Made by a program: the position numbers and the translations under genes. This document shows, in pieces, positions 12,814 through 20,079 of a stretch of DNA of 20,079 nucleotides (positions are counted from its first letter, which is position 1; every line of letters starts with the position of its first letter). The DNA is from Bacillota bacterium (GTDB lineage Bacteria > Bacillota > Clostridia > Oscillospirales > Ruminococcaceae): the NCBI GenBank assembly GCA_029550985.1, contig JAKPGH010000017.1, positions 1 to 20,079 of the forward strand. Direction: 5' to 3'. The notes below the pieces were generated by a model. The model had not been told where the DNA came from, did not search any database, and saw only the letters and a program-made list of their open reading frames with translations.

Positions 12814-14683
12814 CCATTTCCTCTCTTCCCTTAGCCATCACACGTTTGGCAAGATACAGGGCAATCGGCACGGCAATGGCCAGTCCTCCCACAACGAACA
12901 GCAGGTACTTCCACCAGAGGGTGGAAGGCTCCTGGGGCTCCATCATCCCCGGATCCTCCATGCCGGGGTCGACGGGGCCGGGGTACCAGGGCTCCTCTAC
13001 AAAAGCCGTAAAGGTGAGGGGAATTTCCTTCTCCTCCCCGTTTTCGTCCTCGTACTGAATGACGATGGTGCCCTGATATTCCCCCACCGTTTGGGGAATA
13101 ATGGTAAAGTCCAAACTGCCGTTGGCGCCGGCCTCCAAATTGCCAAAGTGCTCGGTCTGTCCCTGATTGCCCTCGCTGTCCAGCAGATAGCCGGAAACGT
13201 TGTAGGTGGTGGATTTGCCCCGGTTGACAAAGGACACCGTAACGTACCCTTCCTCCCCCAGCTGCATGTACTGGGAATAATCGGTGATGGGGTCCACGGT
13301 AAACCGGTCGATTTGGGTGATGGGAACGTAGATAATGGTGTTGGTGGTGCCGGACTCCCGCTTTTTGTCCACCAGGTACTCGTATTTAAAGTCCACGCTG
13401 ACCGCCTGGCTTCCCACCGTGGCCGACGCCTTGACCAAAATATCCACGCTCTGGGAAAGGGTTCCCCCCGCCGGCAGGGAGTCGTAGTAGTAAGTGTTGG
13501 TGGCGGAGGCGATGGACAGATAGCTCTGCTGCTGCTCGGTGGAAACCGGGTTGACCACCATCATGATGTTTTCCAGCGGCAGGGTGCTGCTGGTGTTGGA
13601 AAACTGCATGGAAAGGGTAAAGGTGCTTCCCGCTTCAATTTGCTCGGACCCCAAATCATACTGGCTGATGATGATGTAAGGAGTGGGGGGAGCGGTTTCG
13701 TCGTCGGAGTCGTCCCCCTCCGGCTTGATGGAATAAAGCCGGGCGGAGCCGGTGCCCGAAATGTTCTCGCCATAGACCAGATACTGCACCCGGAAGTCCA
13801 GCTTGGCGTAATTGGCGGAGGAGCCGCCGTATTTTAAGTTTTCAAAGGTGACCCGGAAGCGGGGCGGGTCCCCGTCGGCGGAAACAATCCGCTTCAGAGT
13901 GCCCCGATTACTGCCCTGGGGAATAAACTCTCCGGCGTCGGTGATGTAGGCAAACAGGGTGTCGTCGGTGAACTCATCGATGTGCTCCGGCCCAAAGCCC
14001 CGGTCGGTATAGACGATGTCCAGACTGAAGGGGGCGGTGTCCTTGGTGACTTCCCGTATGATGGCGCCATTTTTATCTCTTGCAAAGACGCTTTCGATGA
14101 CAATGTCGGGGGTAAAGGTTTCGTTGTCGTCATCGTCGGTGTCGCCGCTGTCATTGCTTTTGCCAAAATAAACATCCGGAATGGCGGCGCTCACATTGAT
14201 GGTGTAAGGGTCGGGGGCGCTGGGGAACTGCACCACTGTATCCTTAATGTAGAGGGTTTTGGGCGGGCCGTTGTAAATCACGTTGCTCAAATACACCATC
14301 ACATAGGCAATGCTGTAGCCTTCGGAAGCATTGGACACAAAGTCGGTGACGGCAACCTTCATGGTGGTGTTGGTGGCGACTCGGAATCCGCTGCCCAACT
14401 TGATGTCCGACTTATTGTTGATAACCTTTTCTTCCCCCTTGCAGTTCTGGAGGGGGTGATTGATGGTATCCCGCCGGTCGATAAAGGACATGGTCACATT
14501 GACGGTTCTACCCGAGGTCAGATTGGTCACGGTGGCATTGTTGGTGTAGGTCATGTCATCTATGGTGGCACTGCCTTGGGCGGCAAAGGCTGTGGTGCTA
14601 AACAGCTGCAGAAAAATTCCGCTGAACATCAGCACAGCCAGCAGCCCTGCTACGATTCTTGCAACAACTTTCTGATTCTTCAT
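12800..14683 (-). CDS. Large exported, membrane-anchored protein of the ABC operon (CARDB/COG1361-like repeats)
   Basis: A 627-residue protein not recognised to family level with certainty. It has a signal peptide (basic M-K-N-Q-K start, hydrophobic core, cleavage likely after A-F-A at 32-34). A long extracytoplasmic region follows, with beta-sandwich-like segments; the stretches around 370-445 and 470-560 (V-S-F-V-N-R-G-K-S-T-T-Y-N-V, N-L-E-A-G-A-N-G-S-L) resemble CARDB or COG1361 modules. Asp-rich linkers lie near 175-187 and 325-330. A Pro/Met/Glu-rich stalk near 570-590 precedes one transmembrane helix (about 594-616) and a short charged tail ending E-E-M-D-E-D-F. The Shine-Dalgarno sequence is AAAGGAG. 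Its place between ATPase and permease, and its overlap with the permease, suggest an accessory subunit analogous to a MacA partner but unrelated in sequence. Confidence 0.82.
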   Translation of the reverse strand: MKNQKVVARIVAGLLAVLMFSGIFLQLFSTTAFAAQGSATIDDMTYTNNATVTNLTSGRTVNVTMSFIDRRDTINHPLQNCKGEEKVINNKSDIKLGSGFRVATNTTMKVAVTDFVSNASEGYSIAYVMVYLSNVIYNGPPKTLYIKDTVVQFPSAPDPYTINVSAAIPDVYFGKSNDSGDTDDDDNETFTPDIVIESVFARDKNGAIIREVTKDTAPFSLDIVYTDRGFGPEHIDEFTDDTLFAYITDAGEFIPQGSNRGTLKRIVSADGDPPRFRVTFENLKYGGSSANYAKLDFRVQYLVYGENISGTGSARLYSIKPEGDDSDDETAPPTPYIIISQYDLGSEQIEAGSTFTLSMQFSNTSSTLPLENIMMVVNPVSTEQQQSYLSIASATNTYYYDSLPAGGTLSQSVDILVKASATVGSQAVSVDFKYEYLVDKKRESGTTNTIIYVPITQIDRFTVDPITDYSQYMQLGEEGYVTVSFVNRGKSTTYNVSGYLLDSEGNQGQTEHFGNLEAGANGSLDFTIIPQTVGEYQGTIVIQYEDENGEEKEIPLTFTAFVEEPWYPGPVDPGMEDPGMMEPQEPSTLWWKYLLFVVGGLAIAVPIALYLAKRVMAKGREEMDEDF

Positions 14684-14764
14684 TGCCTGCTCCTTTGCTC
14701 CCGCAGATTCGGGGCTGTATTCCTCAAATTCTAATCAGGGGTTGGGTTCCAACTGGTTGCCAAC

Positions 14765-15550
14765 CTAAGGTTCCGCCTTATGCTCGGAACTTAGGGCCTG
14801 TTCCAGCAAGGCCTGCTCGTCTTCGGGGCGGTCCGCCAAAGACTGGTTGGGTTTGTCTTCAATAAGGACTCCGTCCCGTATGGTGACAATCCGGTCGGCA
14901 TAGGCGGCAATTTCCTGGTCGTGGGTGACAATCACCAGCGTCTGGTTGTTTTCCCGGCTCAGCCGCACCATCATCCGCATCACCTCAATGGTGGTGCGGG
15001 TGTCCAGGTTGCCGGTGGGCTCGTCGGCGAACACAATCTTGGGGGTGGCCACAAAGGCCCGCGCGATGCCAACCCGCTGCTGCTGTCCGCCCGACATCTG
15101 GCTGGGCTTGTGGTGCATGCGGTCCGCCAAACCCACTTCCTTCAGAGCCTTCTTGGCCGCCTTGATCCGCGCCCGCTTGGGAACCCCCCGGAACATCAGG
15201 GGCAGTTGCACGTTTTCCAGCGCCGTCATGGCGGGCATCAGGTTGTAGGACTGAAAGACAAACCCGATGTACCGCTGCCGGAACTTGGCAAGCTGGTCCT
15301 CGGTAAAGGCGGAAATGTTCCGGCCGCCGATAAGGACCCTGCCGTGGGTTGGTTTTTCCAGCCCCGCCAGCTGGTTGAGCAGGGTGCTCTTTCCGGAACC
15401 GGAGGTGCCCACAATGCACAGAACCTGTCCGGTGTAAATGTCCAGATTAATGTTGTCCAGCGCGACCACCCGTTCGGATCCTACCTTATAAATTTTGGAG
15501 AGGTTCTGCACCGAAATGATAGCCTCCCGAGGGGGCGTACGAATGTCCAT
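14765..15550 (-). CDS. MacB/LolD-type ABC transporter ATPase
   Basis: A 261-residue ATP-binding subunit. Walker A G-T-S-G-S-G-K-S-T (48-56), Q-loop F-Q-S-Y-N-L-M-P (99-106), signature M-S-G-G-Q-Q-Q-R (152-159), Walker B I-V-F-A-D-E-P (172-178), D-loop N-L-D, and H-loop T-H-D (209-211) are all present, so it should be active. A-G-L-E-K-P-T-H-G and the Q-R-Y-I-G-F-V-F-Q region are typical of the MacB/LolD branch. A tail of about 30 residues extends beyond the usual end. I chose ATG 15550, 8 nt from AAAGGG (15559-15564); a GTG at 15556 would be only 2 nt away. It is first in the operon, 81 bp ahead of the exported-protein gene. Confidence 0.94.
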   Translation of the reverse strand: MDIRTPPREAIISVQNLSKIYKVGSERVVALDNINLDIYTGQVLCIVGTSGSGKSTLLNQLAGLEKPTHGRVLIGGRNISAFTEDQLAKFRQRYIGFVFQSYNLMPAMTALENVQLPLMFRGVPKRARIKAAKKALKEVGLADRMHHKPSQMSGGQQQRVGIARAFVATPKIVFADEPTGNLDTRTTIEVMRMMVRLSRENNQTLVIVTHDQEIAAYADRIVTIRDGVLIEDKPNQSLADRPEDEQALLEQALSSEHKAEP

Positions 15551-15617
15551 AATCACTACCCTTTATTAACATCTTTGTTTCATCAGAAAACTAGGAAATT
15601 TGGAAACACTTGGCATC

Positions 15618-15623
15618 ATTGTA
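15618..15623 (-). promoter_or_regulatory. Extended -10 promoter of the ABC operon
   Basis: The minus strand reads TGGTACAAT, an extended -10 (TG-n-TACAAT), about 70 bp before the ATPase start. The -35 region is poor (AATATT). It overlaps the upstream part of the divergent spoVT-side promoter. Confidence 0.45.
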
Positions 15624-15637
15624 CCATGAAAATTTCC

Positions 15638-15666
15638 TTGAATATTGGTGAAAGATACCATATAAT
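15638..15666 (+). promoter_or_regulatory. Promoter on the spoVT side
   Basis: TTGAAT (15638-15643), a 17-bp spacer and perfect TATAAT (15661-15666) predict a start near 15673, giving spoVT a leader of about 220 nt. SpoVT is under sigma-G in Bacillus. TGAATA and CATA occur here, but their spacing (14 bp) does not suit sigma-G, so I read this as sigma-A type. Confidence 0.5.
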
Positions 15667-15688
15667 ACACTACAGCGCGCTTGAGAGA

Positions 15689-15716
15689 GTTCCTGCACGG
15701 TTTCAAGTGCAGGAAC
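15689..15716 (+). other. Hairpin in the spoVT leader
   Basis: GTTCCTGCAC (15689-15698), 8-nt loop and GTGCAGGAAC (15707-15716) form a perfect 10-bp stem followed by TATTCTATTTTAT. It could be a weak terminator ending a transcript of about 60 nt from the promoter at 15638-15666, or a structural element of the spoVT leader. The remaining leader to 15893 holds two further mutually exclusive stems. Confidence 0.45.
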
Positions 15717-15893
15717 TATTCTATTTTATCCTCACGTTATAAGTGTAGTAGGACCCTCTAAAATATTGCATGTGGGGGAATAAAATAACAGCGTGAGTAA
15801 ATAATAGCAAGTGAGCTCCCAAAAACCGACGTAACACGCTGATTTTGGATGACTTTTTTCTTTCCACCACTCTAAGAAGGAGGATCTTCCCAT

Positions 15894-16436
15894 ATGAAAG
15901 CCACTGGAATCGTCCGAAGAATCGACGACCTGGGCCGAGTTGTCATCCCGAAAGAAATTCGCAGAACCATGCGGATTCGTGAAGGTGACCCTCTGGAGAT
16001 TTTTACGGATAATGACGGCGAAGTGATCTTTAAAAAATACTCCCCCCTGGGAGAACTGGGCATCTTTGCCGTGCAATATGCCGAGGTGCTTCATAAAACA
16101 AGCGGTTACGCGGTGGTAGTCTGCGACCGAGACCATGTCATAGCAGTGGCCGGTATCCCCAAAAAGGAATTGCTGGAGCGCCGCGTTTCCGCTGCTCTGG
16201 AAGATTATATGGACCAGCGCAAGCCGTTCCACTATGTCAGCCCCGATTCTCCCCGCATCCAGCCGGTGGAAGGGGTGGACCGATTTGCCATCTCCGGCGC
16301 CCCCATCATCACCAACGGCGACGTTTGCGGTTCCATCATGCTGCTGGGCGAAAATCCCGACACGTTAGCCGGAGACACCGAAATCAAGCTTATCACCACC
16401 GCCGCCGCCTTTTTGGGCAAGCAGATGGAGGAATAG
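15894..16436 (+). CDS. spoVT: Stage V sporulation transcription factor SpoVT
   Basis: A 180-residue AbrB-type regulator of forespore genes in endospore formers (B. subtilis SpoVT is 178 residues). The N-terminal swapped-hairpin DNA-binding domain (1-53) is almost identical to SpoVT: M-K-A-T-G-I-V-R-R-I-D-D-L-G-R-V-V-I-P-K-E-I-R-R are recognisable blocks, followed by R-I-R-E-G-D-P-L-E-I-F and F-K-K-Y-S-P. The C-terminal half (about 56-180) is the GAF-like domain, with V-V-C-D-R-D-H-V-I-A-V, M-D-Q-R and an ending A-A-F-L-G-K-Q-M-E-E. Shine-Dalgarno GGAGGA (15879-15884) is 9 nt from the ATG. It supports a spore-forming host. Confidence 0.96.
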   Translation: MKATGIVRRIDDLGRVVIPKEIRRTMRIREGDPLEIFTDNDGEVIFKKYSPLGELGIFAVQYAEVLHKTSGYAVVVCDRDHVIAVAGIPKKELLERRVSAALEDYMDQRKPFHYVSPDSPRIQPVEGVDRFAISGAPIITNGDVCGSIMLLGENPDTLAGDTEIKLITTAAAFLGKQMEE

Positions 16437-16463
16437 CGGTTCTTATCATTGGACAAATTCTGT

Positions 16464-16491
16464 CCGGCACTGTCTGTGCAGATAGTGCCGG
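16464..16491 (+). terminator. Terminator after spoVT
   Basis: CCGGCACT (16464-16471) and AGTGCCGG (16484-16491) pair, with an inner TCTG/CAGA extension, followed by GCTATTTCATTTTAT. The T-rich tail is interrupted, so efficiency is uncertain. Confidence 0.72.
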
Positions 16492-16557
16492 GCTATTTCA
16501 TTTTATGAAAGTTTCCATCGCCCTATACTGCCGGAAAGGAGCTTTTCCAGATTCTGC

Positions 16558-16586
16558 TTGTGTTCCGCCGCAGAATGGGGTACAAT
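16558..16586 (+). promoter_or_regulatory. Promoter of the CapA-like lipoprotein gene
   Basis: TTGTGT (16558-16563), a 17-bp spacer and TACAAT (16581-16586) lie just downstream of the spoVT terminator. Predicted transcription start is near 16593, about 24 nt before the ATG. Confidence 0.6.
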
Positions 16587-16616
16587 TTGAGCACAAAGTA
16601 TCACAGGAGAACGGAT

Positions 16617-17870
16617 ATGAAGACATTCCTGAAACGCTGGATAGGTCTTTTGCTGGCTGTGGCCATGCTGGCGGGCTGTCAACCCCGCTACCGGCCGGAA
16701 CCCGAGCCGGCGCCGGAACCTTCCGAGGCAAAGCCTCAGCCAGTTTTGCGTTCCGAGCCTTCCCCACCGCCGGAACCGGAGCCCCGCCGGCTGACGCTGA
16801 TCGCGGTGGGGGATTTGATGGCCCACTGGGACCAAATCGAGGACGCCCGCACCCCGGAAGGGAATTACGACTTTACCCACTCCTTCGAGCCGGTCAAGGA
16901 GGATTTGTCCCAGGGCTACGCCATCGGGAATTTGGAGACGGTCTTTGGAGGGGAGGAGCTGGGTTACAGCAGCTATCCCCGTTTTTCCACTCCCGACGCC
17001 TACGGCAAAGCCTTAAAAGAAGCGGGCTTTGATTTTGTCACCACCTGCAACAACCACTGTCTGGACAGGGACGCCTACGGGGTGGTGCGCACCCTGGAGG
17101 TGCTGGATACCCTGGGCATTGCCCATACCGGCACCTACGCCACCAAAGAGGATTCGGAGCAAGTCACCCTGGTGGAAGCCGGGGGCATGAAAATCGCCAT
17201 TTTGGCCTTCACCTTCAGTACCAACGGCATTCCCCTGCCCAAGGACGCCCCCTGGATGGTCAACATGCTGACCGACGAGAAGATGGTTTCCGATTTTCAA
17301 AAAGCCCGCGCCCTCAAGCCGGATTTAATCGTCGCCCTGCCCCACATGGGCAACGAGTACGAAACCTACACCCGGGACGTGTTTTTACAGTGGATGGACG
17401 CCATGCTCTACCACGGGGCCGATTTGGTGCTGGCCAGCCACCCCCACGTCCTCCAGCCCATGATGATGCGGGAGCTGACCGACATCGAGGGTGTCACCCG
17501 ACAGGGGTTTATTATCGCCTCCCTGGGGAATTTCATCTCGGTGCAGCGGGACGAGCCCCGGGATGTGGGCGTCATCCTCAAAGTCGACCTTTCCCAGCAG
17601 GAGGGGCAGCGCCCCGTCATTGAGTCCGTGCGGTTTGTCCCCACCTGGGTCACCTACAAGGACAACACCGGCAACCTCAACATCCGGGTGGTGCCGGTGG
17701 GCGACGCCCTCCAAAGCCTGGAGGAGGAAAACAACCCCTTGGGCATCAACCCCTGGAATGCCGACCGGCTCAGGCGGGCCAACCGGGAAGTGGTCTCCCT
17801 CTTTTTAGGGGAGGACGCCGTTCCCGAACAGGTGCAGCGGGAATACGTGTTCTACCAGCGCCGGCCCTAG
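16617..17870 (+). CDS. CapA/PgsA-like metallophosphatase lipoprotein
   Basis: A 417-residue surface lipoprotein of the poly-gamma-glutamate capsule CapA family (PGA_cap, calcineurin-like fold). Signal peptide ends L-A-G-C (C21), followed by a Pro/Glu-rich linker (about 22-57). The metal-site motifs are visible in order: V-G-D-L-M-A-H near 64-70, G-N-L-E near 102-105, N-N-H-C-L-D near 142-147, P-H-M-G-N-E-Y near 241-247, and S-H-P-H-V-L-Q-P near 272-279. The start at 16617 is set by AGGAGA (16605-16610) and by the lipoprotein signal. No capB/capC-type ligase genes are nearby, so it is probably not part of a capsule operon. In many spore formers such orphan proteins have no known substrate. Confidence 0.9.
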   Translation: MKTFLKRWIGLLLAVAMLAGCQPRYRPEPEPAPEPSEAKPQPVLRSEPSPPPEPEPRRLTLIAVGDLMAHWDQIEDARTPEGNYDFTHSFEPVKEDLSQGYAIGNLETVFGGEELGYSSYPRFSTPDAYGKALKEAGFDFVTTCNNHCLDRDAYGVVRTLEVLDTLGIAHTGTYATKEDSEQVTLVEAGGMKIAILAFTFSTNGIPLPKDAPWMVNMLTDEKMVSDFQKARALKPDLIVALPHMGNEYETYTRDVFLQWMDAMLYHGADLVLASHPHVLQPMMMRELTDIEGVTRQGFIIASLGNFISVQRDEPRDVGVILKVDLSQQEGQRPVIESVRFVPTWVTYKDNTGNLNIRVVPVGDALQSLEEENNPLGINPWNADRLRRANREVVSLFLGEDAVPEQVQREYVFYQRRP

Positions 17871-17919
17871 CCGCTGAGAATAAACCGCATCTTTCTCCCA
17901 ACAATAGTGGGGAAAGGAT

Positions 17920-18327
17920 GTGGATACCTTGAAGCAGGTCATACCGGAAATTTACGTCAGGGACTGCAAAAACGCCCTGTCCTTTTATCAGGATACCTTT
18001 GGCGGAGAGATAAAAAACCTTCAGATGAGCGAGGATTTGCCCTTCTTTCAGGACCGGCCGGGAAAGGTGGTCCACTCGGAGCTTCACGTCAACGGCCGCT
18101 GCGTCTTTTACTTTGTGGACATCTTCGACGAGCGGCGAAAACACGTGGGCAACATGACTTTGATGCTCCACATGGACAGCATGGAGGAACTGAACCGGGT
18201 TTACGAGAAGCTGCGGGAGCAGGGCACGGTGGAAATGCCCCTGCAGCAAACCTTCTGGGGCGCCTGGCACGCCATCATCACCGACCAATACGGCGCTCCC
18301 TGGGCTCTGAACTACGCTCCCCAATAG
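17920..18327 (+). CDS. PhnB-like VOC (glyoxalase/bleomycin-resistance fold) protein
   Basis: A 135-residue cytosolic protein with paired beta-alpha-beta-beta-beta modules. N-terminal V-I-P-E-I-Y-V-R-D-C-K-N-A-L-S-F-Y matches the PhnB/VOC entry strand and helix. Later H-S-E-L-H-V-N-G, H-M-D-S-M-E-E-L-N-R-V-Y-E-K-L, and a C-terminal F-W-G-A-W-H-A-I-I-T-D-Q-Y-G-A-P-W are characteristic of the PhnB-type subgroup. The GTG at 17920 is only 0-2 nt from the GGAAAGGA site; TTG at 17929 has 9-nt spacing and would give M-K-Q-V-I-P, so the true start may be there. It follows the capA-like gene by 49 bp without a terminator and may be cotranscribed. No enzyme activity can be assigned. Confidence 0.85.
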   Translation: MDTLKQVIPEIYVRDCKNALSFYQDTFGGEIKNLQMSEDLPFFQDRPGKVVHSELHVNGRCVFYFVDIFDERRKHVGNMTLMLHMDSMEELNRVYEKLREQGTVEMPLQQTFWGAWHAIITDQYGAPWALNYAPQ

Positions 18328-18358
18328 AAAAACATCCCCCAAGTCGGGGGATGTTTTT
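18328..18358. terminator. Bidirectional terminator between the VOC gene and the ABC-2 permease gene
   Basis: AAAAACATCCCCC (18328-18340), loop AAGTC and GGGGGATGTTTTT (18346-18358) form a perfect 13-bp stem with A- and T-tracts on both sides, serving both convergent genes. Confidence 0.93.
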
Positions 18359-18394
18359 TGTTTTGCCAAGTGGCAAAGTTCCGAACGGTGCCGG

Positions 18395-19414
18395 CTACGC
18401 CCGGATTTCCTGCCGCATAAAGCAGATATAGGACGCTGCAAAACTTGCCAGCATCAAGGCGATGAGGCCCACCAGGTGAGGCCATACCAGCAGCAGGCTT
18501 TGCCCCAGAGGCAAATACCCCACAATGGCTCCGGACAGCTGTTCGGAAGTGACAATGCCGATGGAGCGAACGCTGGGATCCAATATGGTGGAGATGGCCT
18601 CGCTAAAGAGGTAATAGGGTGAGATGCGGTTGAGCACCAAATTGCAGGAGTAATTCTTCACCATATTGTTGGCGGCCTGAATCAAATTGTTGATGGGAAA
18701 CAGGGCGTCGGCCACCGCTTTGGCCACCAGGCTCATAAAGAAGGCGAAAAAGAGCCAAACGGCAATTCCCGCCAGGGCCGACGTGGCGGCGTGCCTGCTC
18801 AAAACGGAAAAGAAGATGGCAAGTCCCAGCCAGAAATTGATGTAGACGATGGAAAAGGTCAAAAACACCAGAATCCGCACCAGTTCTTCGCCGTTAAAGG
18901 TAAGGCCGGTGCGCAGCAGGCTTGCCCCGCAGAAAAACAGCCCGATGGAATAAACAATGACGGCCACCGCGGTGGCGCCCGCCAAAAACTTTCCGTTGAT
19001 GACGGCGTCCCGGTAGATGGGCTGGGCCACCAGGCGGTTGAGGGTGCCCTGGGAACGCTCCCGGTTGATGGCGTCAAAGCCCAACGTCAACCCCACCAGC
19101 GGCCCCAAAAAGCCGAGGAAAGAGGCAAAGGAGGGGACTGCGCTGCCGCTGGTGGTAAAGAGTTTTAAGAAGAGGAAGTTCTTGTTGTCGGCGGAAAGAT
19201 TTTGGATTCCGTTGATGGCTCCAAAAAAGCTGGCGACACTGGTGACGATCAGTAAGCAGAAGATCAGGATAAACCGGGGACTGTTTAGATGGTCCGCCAG
19301 CTCCTTGCGGTAGAGCGCCCCCATCCCCACGCTTTGGGGAGGATTATTGCCCTTTTCGGCGCCCCATCCTTTGAAGAATGTTTCCAGTTTTGCGAGGGCC
19401 GCTTTCCCTTCCAT
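18395..19414 (-). CDS. ABC-2 type transporter permease
   Basis: A 339-residue membrane subunit. After a hydrophilic lead of about 30 residues comes A-L-Y-R-K-E-L-A-D-H-L-N-S-P-R-F, the usual opening of NosY/GldF-like ABC-2 permeases, then six hydrophobic segments. Between the first and second is a large loop, and the family motif R-E-R-S-Q-G-T-L near 118-125 is followed by the P-I-Y-R coupling element. Start ATG 19414 has AGGTGA (19423-19428) at 8 nt and overlaps the ATPase gene by 71 nt. A later ATG at 19324, just past the ATPase stop, would start directly at the conserved region but has a poorer ribosome site. It forms an exporter with the adjacent ATPase; substrate is unknown. Confidence 0.88.
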   Translation of the reverse strand: MEGKAALAKLETFFKGWGAEKGNNPPQSVGMGALYRKELADHLNSPRFILIFCLLIVTSVASFFGAINGIQNLSADNKNFLFLKLFTTSGSAVPSFASFLGFLGPLVGLTLGFDAINRERSQGTLNRLVAQPIYRDAVINGKFLAGATAVAVIVYSIGLFFCGASLLRTGLTFNGEELVRILVFLTFSIVYINFWLGLAIFFSVLSRHAATSALAGIAVWLFFAFFMSLVAKAVADALFPINNLIQAANNMVKNYSCNLVLNRISPYYLFSEAISTILDPSVRSIGIVTSEQLSGAIVGYLPLGQSLLLVWPHLVGLIALMLASFAASYICFMRQEIRA

Positions 19415-20079
19415 GTTGTTGCTCACCTGCCTTTTCAAAGTAGCGGCGGTAGATTTCATCCAGGTCGCCGCCCCTATGCCGCAGATATTGCAGAGAATAG
19501 CCGTGTTCGGCCGCTATCTGCGTGACGTTGCCCCGAATATCCTGGGAAGAGTGAATGAGGAAACGCTCGCCTTCCCTGGTCACTTCATCCACGCCAGGCA
19601 TGGATTTCAGCAAGTTTTCCAGCTTGCTGTCGTTGGGCACCACTTCCAGTTCCAGCGAATAGCCGGATTCCGCCTGCAGCTGGTTGGCCAAATCCTTGAT
19701 TCCTCCGCAGGCAATCAGCTTGCCTTTGACGAAGATTCCCACCCGGTCGCAGACCTGTTGCACCTGATAGAGCTGGTGAGAAGAAATCAAAACGGTGCGG
19801 CCGTCCTGCTCGGCAAGTTCCCGGATAATCTGCAACAATTCCCACATGCCTTCCGGGTCGATGCCCAGAGTGGGTTCGTCCATGATGACGATGGAAGGGT
19901 TCTTAATCAAAACGTCGGCAATTCCAAGGCGCTGCTTCATACCCCGGGAGTAGGTTCCCGCTTTCCGGTCGGCGGCATGGGTCATGCCTACCCGTTCCAG
20001 CAGCTGGTCGATCCGCTTTTCCAGCTCGGGGCCCCGCATGCCGTTGAGCTGGCCGGTAAACCGCAGGTTTTCGCGGCCG
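19344..20079 (-). CDS. ABC transporter ATPase (5' end outside window)
   Basis: The reading frame is open from the right window edge (G-R-E-N-L-R-F-T-G-Q-L-N-G) to the stop at 19344, about 245 residues. The Walker A region lies outside. Visible are signature Y-S-R-G-M-K-Q-R-L-G-I-A, Walker B I-V-I-M-D-E-P-T-L-G-I-D-P-E-G, and H-loop I-S-S-H-Q-L-Y. A C-terminal accessory domain of about 100 residues is typical of ATPases pairing with ABC-2 permeases (CcmA/NosF group). The signature has S-R-G-M in place of S-G-G, a normal variant in this group. Its 3' end overlaps the permease gene by 71 nt, so the two are coupled. Confidence 0.92.
   Translation of the reverse strand, partial: GRENLRFTGQLNGMRGPELEKRIDQLLERVGMTHAADRKAGTYSRGMKQRLGIADVLIKNPSIVIMDEPTLGIDPEGMWELLQIIRELAEQDGRTVLISSHQLYQVQQVCDRVGIFVKGKLIACGGIKDLANQLQAESGYSLELEVVPNDSKLENLLKSMPGVDEVTREGERFLIHSSQDIRGNVTQIAAEHGYSLQYLRHRGGDLDEIYRRYFEKAGEQQHGRESGPRKTGNILQRMGRRKGQ

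Noticed and set aside
12617..13837. 406-codon plus-strand open frame across the exported-protein gene
   Set aside because: Gly/His/Val-rich shadow frame; the minus strand has a signal peptide, membrane helix and operon spacing.
14921..15742. 273-codon plus-strand open frame across the ABC ATPase gene
   Set aside because: Antisense to intact Walker and signature motifs.
16617..17870. Poly-gamma-glutamate capsule locus
   Set aside because: Only the CapA-like phosphatase is present; no CapB or CapC homologue is next to it.
1..20079. CRISPR array, tRNA, rRNA, transposase, phage or toxin-antitoxin genes
   Set aside because: No regularly spaced repeats, cloverleaf arms, transposase motifs or such gene pairs were seen by eye on either strand.

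Overview
The window reads as chromosome of a moderately GC-rich, endospore-forming, Gram-positive anaerobe, most likely a Clostridia member of the Oscillospiraceae/Ruminococcaceae type. The evidence is a near-textbook SpoVT (15894-16436), three secreted lipoproteins with lipoboxes, strong GGAGG ribosome binding sites and Firmicutes-like gene families. I see no rRNA, tRNA, CRISPR array, insertion sequence or phage gene. Taxonomy is inferred from gene content only.

Layout. (a) 1-1477, minus: a DPM1/GtrB-like glycosyltransferase (cut by the window edge) and a WecE/RffA-type sugar aminotransferase, a fragment of a surface-glycan operon. (b) 1670-5914: sulfur-trafficking genes, comprising a TusA-like carrier, a LysR-type regulator (minus), and a plus-strand operon of YedE half 1, a second TusA, YedE half 2, and a thioredoxin-reductase-like flavoprotein with a cysteine-less thioredoxin-like tail. 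(c) 5956-7500, minus: a GT-C membrane glycosyltransferase. (d) 7664-9768, plus: two lipoproteins, each with two rhodanese domains. (e) 9910-11376, minus: pheA (chorismate mutase/prephenate dehydratase/ACT) preceded by a promoter, a 32-codon phenylalanine-rich leader peptide and an intrinsic terminator, which together look like a ribosome-mediated attenuator. (f) 11458-15550, minus: a three-gene MacB-like ABC operon (ATPase, large exported membrane-anchored protein, FtsX-type permease). (g) 15894-18327, plus: spoVT, a CapA-like metallophosphatase lipoprotein, and a PhnB-like VOC protein. (h) 18395-20079, minus: an ABC-2 permease and its ATPase (cut by the window edge).

How the genes may work together. 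The sulfur genes suggest that surface rhodaneses handle sulfane sulfur outside the membrane, a YeeE/YedE-type channel made of two separate half-proteins imports thiosulfate or a related sulfur species, TusA proteins accept it in the cytosol, and the flavoprotein supplies or removes electrons. A LysR-type T-N11-A dyad lies about 64 bp upstream of the inferred yedE operon start. A 12/15 copy lies upstream of the first rhodanese gene, hinting at a common regulon. The functions are family-level; the pathway is inference.

The two observations most worth following are the pheA leader-peptide attenuator, where a T-box would be the more usual device in Firmicutes, and the split YedE transporter whose two halves are encoded in reversed order around a TusA gene.
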